The translations under genes and the position numbers were made by a program. 6,693 nt of DNA from Chloroflexota bacterium (GTDB lineage Bacteria > Chloroflexota > Dormibacteria > Dormibacterales > Dormibacteraceae), in NCBI GenBank assembly GCA_005879675.1, contig VBJE01000266.1, positions 1 to 6,693 on the forward strand, given 5' to 3'. The notes under the pieces were generated by a model. The model was given only the letters and a program-made list of their open reading frames with translations. It was not told where the DNA came from and did not search any database. Positions 1-6,453 of the stretch are shown piece after piece. The number at the start of each line of letters is the position of its first letter. Position 1 is the first letter of the stretch.

Positions 1-539
1 CGCCCGTCAAGCGCGACTTCGCTGAACTGAAAGAGGATCGCCGCGGTCGGAGCAAACACCTCGACCCGGCGAAACCTCAGCGAAAACTCCTGCGTCGAGC
101 CAAGCGCCGCCACCGCAACCGTTTCGCGGATCTCAGGCACGCCGGTGACAAAGACCTTCAGGACCTCGTCCTTCGAAGGTTTGAGGTCCGAGACGTCGGC
201 CGCGCTCCAGATGACCACCGGCGTGATCGTGAACCCGGACTGCGTGTCGAAGTCGTCAAGCAGGCCGAGCACATCCGCGCGGTCGAGGACCAGGCCCAGC
301 TCTTCGTAGACCTCCCGTATCGCGCACTCCTCGACCGTCTCGCCCGCGTGCACCCTTCCACCCGGCAGCGCCATCTGTCCCGCATGCCTCGACATGTTCA
401 ACGGGCGCTGAAACATCGGCACGCTCGGGATTCCGTCCATCGTCACGAGCACGATCGCCACCGCCGCCGGCGCCAGCGAACGCGGCGACTCACGCCGCTC
501 GAAACTGCGCAGGTTTTCGGAGATCGTGGCTCGGATCAA
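1..539 (-). CDS. Nudix hydrolase, CoA diphosphatase (NudL)-like, C-terminus cut by window edge
   Basis: Reading leftward from a TTG at 539, 179 codons stay open to the window edge. A complete Nudix box (G-x5-E-x7-RE-V-x-EE-x-GL) occupies residues 61-83, with the Mg-binding RE (75-76) and EE (79-80). It is preceded by RHAGQMALPGG (51-61). This matches the extra signature of Nudix enzymes that split coenzyme A or acyl-CoA into 3',5'-ADP and (acyl-)phosphopantetheine. A second family-like block, LLDDFDTQSGFTITPVV (93-109), and APTAAILFQF (163-172) near the end fit NudL/NUDT7-type proteins, which are usually about 190-220 aa, so little is missing. The TTG is chosen because it overlaps the aminotransferase TGA (TTGA) and gives the normal family N-terminus; the first internal ATG, at residue 34, would delete the first beta strand. 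It is the last visible gene of the leftward operon. The Nudix family is certain; the CoA substrate is inferred from motifs. Confidence 0.88.
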   Translation of the reverse strand, partial: MIRATISENLRSFERRESPRSLAPAAVAIVLVTMDGIPSVPMFQRPLNMSRHAGQMALPGGRVHAGETVEECAIREVYEELGLVLDRADVLGLLDDFDTQSGFTITPVVIWSAADVSDLKPSKDEVLKVFVTGVPEIRETVAVAALGSTQEFSLRFRRVEVFAPTAAILFQFSEVALDG

Positions 540-1927
540 TCCGGCAGGCGCAGCTGACCCCCGACGCTCTGGATCGCCCCGTACAGCACCTCGACGATGC
601 GGTCGATCTGCTGCTCGCTGATCACGAACGGTGGCGAGATCGCGATCACGTCCCCCCCAAGCGGGCGCACGATCACACCGCGCTCGAGAGCCTCGAGCCA
701 CACTCGCCGGGCGGCACCCTCCGAGACGTCGAAGGACTTCTTGGTGGCCTTGTCGCTCACGAGCTCCACACCGCCCAGCAGGCCCAGGCCGCGAACGTCC
801 CCGACGATCTCGAGCTCGCGCAGCAACTGCAGCTTTTTCTGCAGGTAGGCGCCTCGCTCCGCGGCTTGCTCGACCAGCCTTTCGTCTTCGAGGATCTGAA
901 GGTTGCGCAGCCCGACGGCGCATGCCGTCGGATGGCCGCTGTAGGTGAAGCCGTGCGCGAACATGCCCTTCACCGACCTCAGCACGTCGTGGACGTCGCG
1001 GGTCAGCATGACGCCTGACAGCGGCAGGTAGCCGCTGGTGACTCCCTTGGCGAAGATCATCAGGTCGGCCTGCACGTTCCAGTGCTCCAGCGCAAACCAC
1101 CGGCCGGTCCGCCCGAAGCCGGTGATCACCTCGTCTGCGATCAGCAGCAGCCCGTACTTGTCGCACACCTTGCGCAGGAGCGGGAAGTAGTCCGCCGGCG
1201 GCACGATCACGCCCCCCGCCCCCTGCACCGGCTCCGCCACGACCGCGGCCACGGTCTGCGGACCGGCCTCGAGCACGACCTTCTCCAGGGCCTGCGCGTA
1301 TGCGGCGCCCGGGGAGCCCTCGCCCGCGTAGCGGTAGGGGTCGGGCGCCGGAGCATGCAGGAATCCTGGCGCGAGCGGCTCGAAGCCTTTCCAGAAGTTG
1401 GCCAGGCCTGTCGCGCTGGTGGCGGCGTAGGTGAGCCCGTGATAGTCGCGGATCCGGGAGACGATGTTCACGCGCTCGGGTTCGCCGCGCAGCTTCCAGT
1501 ACAGGCGCGCGATCTTGTAGGCCGTGTCGTTCGCCTCGCCGCCGCCGGACGCGAAGTAGGTCACCTCGAGATCGCCTGGCGCCAGCTCCGCCAGTTTGGC
1601 CGCGAGCCTGATGGCCGGCTCCGTGCCAAAGCCGCCATACGCAGAGCTGAAAGCGAGAGCGGTCATCTGCTCGGCGGCCGCGGCGGCGAGCACCTCGCGG
1701 CCGTAGCCGACGTTGACATTCCAGAGCGAGGCCATGCCATCGACGTACTCGCGTCCTTCTATGTCGGTCAGCGTCGCGCCCTGTCCGCTGACGATGATCA
1801 GCTGCGGGACGGTCCCCGGAGGCCCCGCAAGGTCGCCCTGCGGATGAAGCCAGTGCGTACGGTCGAGCTCCGCAAGCCGGCTCGCCTCCTCGGCTGAGAA
1901 TCCGGCGACGGACTTATTCACGGTCAT
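536..1927 (-). CDS. Class III PLP-dependent omega-aminotransferase
   Basis: A 463-aa cytosolic fold-type I aminotransferase, a normal length for the family. Such enzymes move an amino group, usually from a terminal amine (putrescine, GABA, beta-alanine, taurine, lysine epsilon-amine), to pyruvate or 2-oxoglutarate. Visible motifs are DGMASLWNVNVGYG near 63-76, the phosphate-binding SGGGEAND (127-134), YHG (162-164) stacking on PLP, AEPVQGAGG (231-239), IADEVITGFGRTG (263-275) with Asp265 binding the PLP pyridine nitrogen, and the Schiff-base Lys294 in IFAKGVTSGY. HGFTYSGHPTACAVGL (325-340) is typical of the SpuC-like putrescine/polyamine:pyruvate branch, which the N-terminal LDRTHWLHP (21-29) also resembles. 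The ATG lies 3 nt after the SDR stop, and its TGA overlaps the Nudix TTG, so it belongs to the ureohydrolase operon. A polyamine or other omega-amine donor is therefore plausible, but lysine 6-aminotransferase or GABA activity cannot be excluded. Confidence 0.93.
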   Translation of the reverse strand: MTVNKSVAGFSAEEASRLAELDRTHWLHPQGDLAGPPGTVPQLIIVSGQGATLTDIEGREYVDGMASLWNVNVGYGREVLAAAAAEQMTALAFSSAYGGFGTEPAIRLAAKLAELAPGDLEVTYFASGGGEANDTAYKIARLYWKLRGEPERVNIVSRIRDYHGLTYAATSATGLANFWKGFEPLAPGFLHAPAPDPYRYAGEGSPGAAYAQALEKVVLEAGPQTVAAVVAEPVQGAGGVIVPPADYFPLLRKVCDKYGLLLIADEVITGFGRTGRWFALEHWNVQADLMIFAKGVTSGYLPLSGVMLTRDVHDVLRSVKGMFAHGFTYSGHPTACAVGLRNLQILEDERLVEQAAERGAYLQKKLQLLRELEIVGDVRGLGLLGGVELVSDKATKKSFDVSEGAARRVWLEALERGVIVRPLGGDVIAISPPFVISEQQIDRIVEVLYGAIQSVGGQLRLPD

Positions 1928-1930
1928 CGG

Positions 1931-2689
1931 TCACGCCGCCGTGTAGCCGCCATCGACCGCGAGGGAGGCACCAGTGATGTGCGCGGACTCATCGCTTGCC
2001 AGAAACAGTATTGCGCCGGCGACATCAGCCGGCTCGCCCATCCGTCCCTGGGGAATCGACGACGCCATCTCTTTCTCGAATCCGGCGGGGTCCTCCTGCT
2101 CCGAGATCCATGACTGCACGAGCGGTGTATGCGTCAGCCCCGGAGCGACCGCGTTGACGCGCACACCCTCCCCCGCCCACTCGATCGCCGCGACACGGGT
2201 CAGCGCGAGCAGCGCTCCCTTCGCCGCGGCGTAGGCGCCCATCGTCGCCACCCCGACAGAGGCATTGCGGGACGTCACGTTGATGATCGACCCGCGGTGG
2301 CGACCGAGCATCCTGGTGGCAGCCTCCCGCTGCATGAGGAACGCGCCGATGAAGTTCGTCTCCAGCACCCGCCGCATGTCGCTCGCCGACGTCTCGACGA
2401 CCGGACTCGTCCAGTCCATGGCCGCGTTGTTGACGAGGATGTCCACACCGCCCCATCGCTCCGCCAGGTCGACGGCCTTGCTGGCGGTCGCCTCACTCGT
2501 CACATCGCCTGCCAGAAATTCCGACCGCTCCGGACCGATGTCGGCCACCAGCTTCTCCCCCGGTCCGCTGCGCCGGGCGACGATGACGACCCGGGCGCCC
2601 TCGCTGACGAACAGCCGAACCGTGGCCTCCCCGATGCCGCTCGTGCCTCCGGTGACGATGGCGATCTTGCCCGCGAGCCGGCCGCTCAC
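1931..2689 (-). CDS. SDR-family NAD(P)-dependent oxidoreductase
   Basis: A 252-aa classical short-chain dehydrogenase/reductase, the standard length. It shows the cofactor motif TGGTSGIG (13-20), GDV (61-63), NNAA (87-90), Asn112, catalytic Ser140 and the YxxxK pair Tyr153/Lys157, followed by VNAVAPG (178-184) and the C-terminal ITGASLAVDGG (238-248). All four tetrad positions (Asn, Ser, Tyr, Lys) are present, so it should be active. It would interconvert an alcohol and a carbonyl; the substrate cannot be read from sequence. ARR at the end of beta-2 (38-40), with no acidic residue there, leans toward NADP(H), but weakly. The GTG at 2689 is chosen because it overlaps the ureohydrolase TGA as GTGA and places the Rossmann motif at the usual distance. 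A longer reading from 2845 would add 52 Arg-rich residues antisense in character to nothing known and embedded in the ureohydrolase gene. The aminotransferase follows after 3 nt. Confidence 0.93.
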   Translation of the reverse strand: MSGRLAGKIAIVTGGTSGIGEATVRLFVSEGARVVIVARRSGPGEKLVADIGPERSEFLAGDVTSEATASKAVDLAERWGGVDILVNNAAMDWTSPVVETSASDMRRVLETNFIGAFLMQREAATRMLGRHRGSIINVTSRNASVGVATMGAYAAAKGALLALTRVAAIEWAGEGVRVNAVAPGLTHTPLVQSWISEQEDPAGFEKEMASSIPQGRMGEPADVAGAILFLASDESAHITGASLAVDGGYTAA

Positions 2690-3657
2690 CGGGCGCGGGC
2701 GAGGAGCGCGAGAAACTCGTACACGATGTTGGCCGCGACGAACGACGTGTTGTCCGCGACGTCGTAGGCGGGGATGACCTCGACCACGTCGAAGCCGACG
2801 TAGTTGATGCCGGCGAGGCGCCTCAGCAGCGACTGGGCCTCCCACGTGGTGAAGCCTCCGATCTCCGGCGTCCCTGTCGCCGGGGCGTACGCCGGGTCGA
2901 TGAAGTCGATGTCGAACGAGAAGAACACCTTGGCGTCGCCGACCCGGGCGGCGATTCGCTCGGCGACCGTGGCCATGCCCAGCTCGTGCGCCTCGACACC
3001 CGTGATCACCTCCATCCCCATCTCGCGCGGGATCGCGTAGTCCCGGTCGGAGTAGATGGGACCGCGCAACCCGACCTGGATCGATCGCGCCGGTTCCACC
3101 AGACCCTCCTTGATCGCGTGATAGATGGGAGTGCCATGGGTATGAGGCTGGTCGAAATACGCCTCGGAGGTGTCGCTGTGGGAGTCGAGCTGAATCAGGC
3201 CGACCTTGCCATGCACCTCGGCCAGCGCGCGCAGCTCCGGCAGCGCGATCGAGTGATCACCGCCAAGGTCGATCGGGACGACGCCGGCCCGCAGAACCTC
3301 GAGGAGGCCGCCCGCGATCCGGCGCTGGGACTCCTCGATATAGCCCGGAACGACGGGCAGGTCGCCGTAATCCACCACCGACAGGCGGTCGAAGATCGCG
3401 ACATCACTTCCGCTGTGGTAGGGGCGCATCAGCGCCGACGCGCTGCGGATGTGCTCCGGGCCAAAGCGAGCGCCGACGCGGTACGTTCCACCGGTGTCGA
3501 AGGGGATGCCCACGATGGCGGCATCGACGCCTTCGAGGCGGCCGGTTACATGAGGAAGCCGCGCGTATGTCCGAATGCCGGAAAATCGCGGCGATACCTT
3601 TGAATCAGATGGTCCATAAAGTGGTCGCTCGCGGCGCGTTTCGCCTCCCGACTCCAT
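2686..3657 (-). CDS. speB: Agmatinase-family ureohydrolase (agmatinase / guanidino-acid hydrolase)
   Basis: A 323-aa binuclear-manganese ureohydrolase that releases urea from a guanidino compound; agmatine to putrescine is the commonest reaction in this subfamily. All six metal ligands are visible: His135 in GGDHS (132-136), Asp158/His160/Asp162 in LDSHSD (157-162), and Asp249/Asp251 in SFDIDFIDP (247-255). TGTPEIGG (261-268) is the conserved substrate-side loop. The N-terminal YGPSDSKVSPRFSGIRTYAR (14-33) and GIPFDTGGTYRVGARFGPE (50-68) are agmatinase-like rather than arginase-like. Guanidinobutyrase, guanidinopropionase and related enzymes share all of this, so speB is a family-level symbol. 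The ATG at 3657 is chosen on length; an ATG at 3684 would add 9 residues and overlap the divergent start. There is no clear Shine-Dalgarno site for either. It is the first gene of the leftward operon, and its stop overlaps the SDR GTG. Confidence 0.92.
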   Translation of the reverse strand: MESGGETRRERPLYGPSDSKVSPRFSGIRTYARLPHVTGRLEGVDAAIVGIPFDTGGTYRVGARFGPEHIRSASALMRPYHSGSDVAIFDRLSVVDYGDLPVVPGYIEESQRRIAGGLLEVLRAGVVPIDLGGDHSIALPELRALAEVHGKVGLIQLDSHSDTSEAYFDQPHTHGTPIYHAIKEGLVEPARSIQVGLRGPIYSDRDYAIPREMGMEVITGVEAHELGMATVAERIAARVGDAKVFFSFDIDFIDPAYAPATGTPEIGGFTTWEAQSLLRRLAGINYVGFDVVEVIPAYDVADNTSFVAANIVYEFLALLARAR

Positions 3658-3667
3658 CCCCGAGCAG

Positions 3668-3673
3668 AGTGTA
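3668..3673 (-). promoter_or_regulatory. Candidate -10 element for the leftward operon
   Basis: On the minus strand, TACACT fits the TAnnnT form of a sigma-70-type -10 box. It lies 10 nt before the ureohydrolase ATG at 3657, so transcription would begin only a few nucleotides before that codon, giving a nearly leaderless mRNA. This would agree with the absence of a Shine-Dalgarno site. No good -35 hexamer is seen at the expected distance, which would fall inside the divergent gene. It rests on one six-base match in a 25-bp spacer and is tentative. Confidence 0.25.
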
Positions 3674-3682
3674 GTTCCGGTC

Positions 3683-4831
3683 ATGATCCGGGACTCGGCT
3701 GACGCCGTGGTCGTGGGAGGCGGGGTGGTCGGATGCTCCATCGCGTACCACCTCGCGCGGCGCGGCGCGAAGGTTGTGCTCGTCGAGCGAGACACGCTCG
3801 GCTCGCAGTCGACCGGCAGGTGCGCGGGCGGTGTCAGGCGGCAATTCTCCTCGGCCGCGAACGTGGTCATGCAGCAGCTCTCGGTGCAGCTGCTGGCCGG
3901 CCTCGAGGCGGAGACTGGAGTGGATCCGGAGTTCCGGCACATCGGCTACCTCTTCGTGCTCACCAGCGACAGCCAGGTCGCGGACTTCCGGGGCATGCTG
4001 CCGATGTGGCACGAGACCGGCGTGACCGACGCCCGGTGGCTCGAGCCGCGCGAGGTGCGCGAGCTCGCCCCGCTCGTCCAGGGCGACGACATCCTGGGCG
4101 GCACGTTCTGCCCCAGCGACGGGATCGCGAGCCCGCACGCCGTGACCCTCGCCTACTCGGGCGCGGCCCGGAAGCTGGGTGTGAGGCTGCTCGAAGGCGT
4201 GGAGGTCGAGGGCATCGGCCATGACGGCGCACGCGTGCATTCGGTGCGCACCACTGCCGGCGAGATCTCGACCTCCGCGGTTTTCAACTGCGCCGGAGCA
4301 TGGGCGAGCAGGATCGGGGCCATGGCGGGGATCGACGTGCCGGTGGAACCCTACCCACGCAACATCTTCGTCACCGACGCGATGCCAGAGGTATCTCGCC
4401 GGCATCCCATGACCATCGATTTTGCGACGTCGTTCTATTTCCATCCCGAGGGCGACGGCTTGCTGTTCGGAATGGGAATGCGCGACGAAAAGCCGAGCTA
4501 CAGCACGGACGTCGACTGGGGAGTGCTCGATGCCATGGCCGAGGTGATCGACAGGCGGGCGCCACGCCTCGGCACGGCGGGAATCCAGACCGCCTGGGCG
4601 GGCCTGTACGAGATGACGCCAGACCATCAGCCGATACTGGGTCCGGTGGACGGCCTCGCGGGCTTCTGGTGCGCGTGCGGTTTCTCCGGCCACGGCTTCC
4701 AGCAGGCGCCGGCGGTTGGTTACCTCCTCGCCCAGTGGTTCTCCGGTGAGCAGCCCCAGATACCGCTCGACATCTTCGCGCACCGGCGCTTCGCGACCGG
4801 TAAGGTCGAACCGGAAACCAACGTCGTCTGA
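3683..4831 (+). CDS. DAO-family FAD-dependent amine/amino-acid oxidoreductase
   Basis: A 382-aa flavoprotein of the D-amino-acid oxidase / sarcosine oxidase beta / glycine oxidase fold. DAVVVGGGVVGCSIAYHLA (7-25) is the FAD-binding beta-alpha-beta unit with GxGxxG at 12-17, and Glu35 ends beta-2 as the ribose ligand. GGVRRQFSS (49-57), CPSDGIASPHAV (143-154), NCAGAWA (202-208), MTPDHQPILGPV (311-322) and GFSGHGFQQAPAVGYLLA (333-350) complete the family pattern. Members oxidise a C-N bond of a primary or secondary amino acid to an imine. At the site where monomeric sarcosine and pipecolate oxidases attach FAD through Cys, this protein has Gly307 (GLYEMTPD), so FAD is probably non-covalent. The ATG is placed just ahead of the first beta strand; no upstream in-frame start exists nearby. 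It stands 28 nt upstream of the ALDH7 gene, probably as one transcript. Pipecolate, sarcosine, proline or a D-amino acid are candidate substrates. Confidence 0.9.
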   Translation: MIRDSADAVVVGGGVVGCSIAYHLARRGAKVVLVERDTLGSQSTGRCAGGVRRQFSSAANVVMQQLSVQLLAGLEAETGVDPEFRHIGYLFVLTSDSQVADFRGMLPMWHETGVTDARWLEPREVRELAPLVQGDDILGGTFCPSDGIASPHAVTLAYSGAARKLGVRLLEGVEVEGIGHDGARVHSVRTTAGEISTSAVFNCAGAWASRIGAMAGIDVPVEPYPRNIFVTDAMPEVSRRHPMTIDFATSFYFHPEGDGLLFGMGMRDEKPSYSTDVDWGVLDAMAEVIDRRAPRLGTAGIQTAWAGLYEMTPDHQPILGPVDGLAGFWCACGFSGHGFQQAPAVGYLLAQWFSGEQPQIPLDIFAHRRFATGKVEPETNVV

Positions 4832-4844
4832 TCGACGAATTCAC

Positions 4845-4849
4845 AAGGA
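4845..4849 (+). promoter_or_regulatory. Ribosome binding site of the ALDH7 gene
   Basis: AAGGA ends 10 nt before the ATG at 4860. It is the only convincing Shine-Dalgarno-like site in the window, and it supports the 4860 start over the longer open reading upstream. The out-of-frame ATG at 4849 overlapping it is not used. Confidence 0.6.
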
Positions 4850-4859
4850 TGGGACTGCT

Positions 4860-6425
4860 ATGGGCACCACGGTCGCAGCCGATCGCAAGATGAGAGTCGA
4901 AGAGATCCTCGCCGCCTTCGGCATGAAGGCCGGCGGCACGGTCAGCGGTGTCGCCTATGGCGGCTCCTTCAAGGAAGAGTCGTCCGGTGCGCCGATCGAA
5001 ACGCGCAACCCGTCCAGCGGTGAGGTCCTGGCCCAGGTCCGCACCGCGAGCACGGACGACTGCAGGCGCGCCGTCACCGAGGCGCACGAAGCGTTCATGC
5101 AGTGGCGGCTGGTGCCGGCACCGCAGCGCGGCGAGATCGTGCGCCGCCTCGGCGACGGTTTTCGGGCACGCAAGGAGGAGCTCGCCAGGCTCATCAGCCT
5201 GGAGAACGGCAAGATCCTCAGCGAAGCCCGCGGCGAGGTCCAGGAGGTCATCGACATCTGTGATCTGGCGGTCGGCCAGTCCAGGCAGCTGTTCGGCCGC
5301 GAGATCGCTTCGGAAAGACGCGACCATCGGCTGGTCGAGCAGTGGCACCCGCTGGGCGTGGTCGGGATCATCTCCGCGTTCAACTTTCCCGTCGCGGTCC
5401 CGGGATGGGGGTGGGCGCTCGCGCTGGTCTGCGGCGACACGATCGTCTGGAAGCCATCGAGCCTGACCCCTTTGATCTCGATCGCGGCCCAGCAGATCTA
5501 TCACGATGTGACCGCCGGAACCGAGGCGGAGCGGGTCTTCAGCCTCGTCGTCGGCGGGGGCAGCTCGATCGGCGAAGCGCTGCTTGCCGACGAGCGCGTG
5601 GCGCTGATCCAGGCCACCGGCTCGTGCGCTCTCGGTGAGCGCGTGTCACTTGCGGTGGCGAAACGGTCGGGAAAAGCGATCCTCGAGCTCGGCGGAAACA
5701 ACGCGGTGATCGTGCTCGCGGATGCGGACCTGAAGCTCGCGCTGCGAGCGGTGGTGTTCGGCACGGTGGGGACCGCGGGACAGCGCTGCACCAGCACGCG
5801 CCGCCTCATCCTTCAGCGGCCGATCGCGAAACGGTTCATGGACCAGCTCGTCGCCGCGTACAGGACGATCGGGATCGGAGACCCGCTCGACGAAGGCACG
5901 CTGATGGGCCCGCTCGTCTCCCAGGCGGCGGTCGACGACTACCGCGACGGTCTGGCGGAGATGCAGCGCCAGGGCGGCACGCTGGTCTACGGCGGCAAGG
6001 TGCTCGAGGACCGCAAGGGGTACTTCGTGGAACCGGCCATCGTGCGCTCGACCGTCGACATGCCCATCTGCAAGGAGGAGGTCTTTGCGCCGATCGTCCA
6101 TGTCTTCGAGGTGGACAGCCTGGAGGAGGCGATCGCGGTCAACAACTCGGTGCCGCAGGGCCTGAGCAGCGGCCTCTTCACGACCAGCCTTGCCGCCGCG
6201 GAGCGATGGCTCTCGGCGGTGGGCTCCGACTGCGGCATCGCCAACGTCAACGCCGGCACGTCAGGCGCCGAGATCGGCGGTGCGTTCGGCGGCGAGAAAG
6301 CCACCGGTGGAGGCCGTCAGGCAGGCTCCGATGCCTGGAAGGGCTACATGCGCAGGCAGACGTGCACGATCAACTACGGGGACGAGCTTCCCCTTGCCCA
6401 GGGAGTGACGTTCCCGGTCGACTGA
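4860..6425 (+). CDS. ALDH7-family aldehyde dehydrogenase (aminoadipate-semialdehyde / piperideine-6-carboxylate dehydrogenase-like)
   Basis: A 521-aa NAD(P)-dependent aldehyde dehydrogenase, cytosolic. The catalytic set is complete: Asn175 in SAFNFP, Lys198 in WKPSS, Glu276 in LELGGNNA and nucleophile Cys310 in GTAGQRCTSTRRL (304-316). The C-terminal run TSGAEIGGAFGGEKATGGG (467-485), then SDAWKGYMRR and TCTINY, is diagnostic of ALDH7 (antiquitin, AmaB, Pcd) and rules out methylmalonate-semialdehyde and succinate-semialdehyde dehydrogenases. Glu129 and Arg309 align with the residues that hold the alpha-amino and carboxyl groups of aminoadipate semialdehyde in human ALDH7A1. The expected reaction is therefore aminoadipate semialdehyde (in equilibrium with piperideine-6-carboxylate) to 2-aminoadipate in lysine breakdown. 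The usual TGST of the nucleotide-binding loop reads TGSC (253-256). The 4860 start has an AAGGA ribosome site; a reading from 4716 would only add residues overlapping the oxidase gene. Some ALDH7 members act on other aldehydes, so the substrate is probable, not proven. Confidence 0.92.
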   Translation: MGTTVAADRKMRVEEILAAFGMKAGGTVSGVAYGGSFKEESSGAPIETRNPSSGEVLAQVRTASTDDCRRAVTEAHEAFMQWRLVPAPQRGEIVRRLGDGFRARKEELARLISLENGKILSEARGEVQEVIDICDLAVGQSRQLFGREIASERRDHRLVEQWHPLGVVGIISAFNFPVAVPGWGWALALVCGDTIVWKPSSLTPLISIAAQQIYHDVTAGTEAERVFSLVVGGGSSIGEALLADERVALIQATGSCALGERVSLAVAKRSGKAILELGGNNAVIVLADADLKLALRAVVFGTVGTAGQRCTSTRRLILQRPIAKRFMDQLVAAYRTIGIGDPLDEGTLMGPLVSQAAVDDYRDGLAEMQRQGGTLVYGGKVLEDRKGYFVEPAIVRSTVDMPICKEEVFAPIVHVFEVDSLEEAIAVNNSVPQGLSSGLFTTSLAAAERWLSAVGSDCGIANVNAGTSGAEIGGAFGGEKATGGGRQAGSDAWKGYMRRQTCTINYGDELPLAQGVTFPVD

Positions 6426-6453
6426 GCAGGCGTGCGGCGTTGCCACCCAGCAG

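Noticed and set aside
158..385. 75-codon minus-strand frame near the left edge
   Set aside because: It is out of frame with the Nudix reading, which carries a perfect Nudix box over the same bases.
1082..1897. 271-codon plus-strand open frame opposite the aminotransferase
   Set aside because: No recognisable domain and an Arg-rich composition; the minus strand here encodes an intact aminotransferase with every catalytic residue.
2690..2845. 52-codon N-terminal extension of the SDR frame
   Set aside because: Arg-rich and fully inside the ureohydrolase gene; the GTGA overlap gives the standard SDR start.
3658..3942. 95-codon N-terminal extension of the ureohydrolase frame up to an ATG at 3942
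   Set aside because: The extension is antisense to the oxidase FAD-binding region, has a Cys/Ser/Thr/Pro-rich composition and no counterpart in the family; the 323-aa form is of normal length.
3605..4783. 392-codon open frame on the minus strand opposite the FAD oxidase gene
   Set aside because: Arg/His/Ala-rich low-complexity translation with no family motif, lying wholly antisense to a clear flavoprotein; typical of high-GC coding DNA.
4716..4859. 48-codon N-terminal extension of the ALDH7 frame
   Set aside because: Ser/Arg/Pro-rich and mostly overlapping the oxidase 3' end; the ATG at 4860 has its own ribosome site and gives the usual length.
4371..5504. 377-codon minus-strand open frame spanning the oxidase/ALDH7 junction
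   Set aside because: It crosses two well-supported plus-strand genes and ends in an Arg/Ser/Pro-rich tract with no family resemblance.
4860..6425. Assignment of the aldehyde dehydrogenase to methylmalonate-semialdehyde or succinate-semialdehyde dehydrogenase
   Set aside because: The C-terminal TSGAEIGGAFGGEK and SDAWKGYMRR segments, together with GQRCTSTRRL, are ALDH7 hallmarks.
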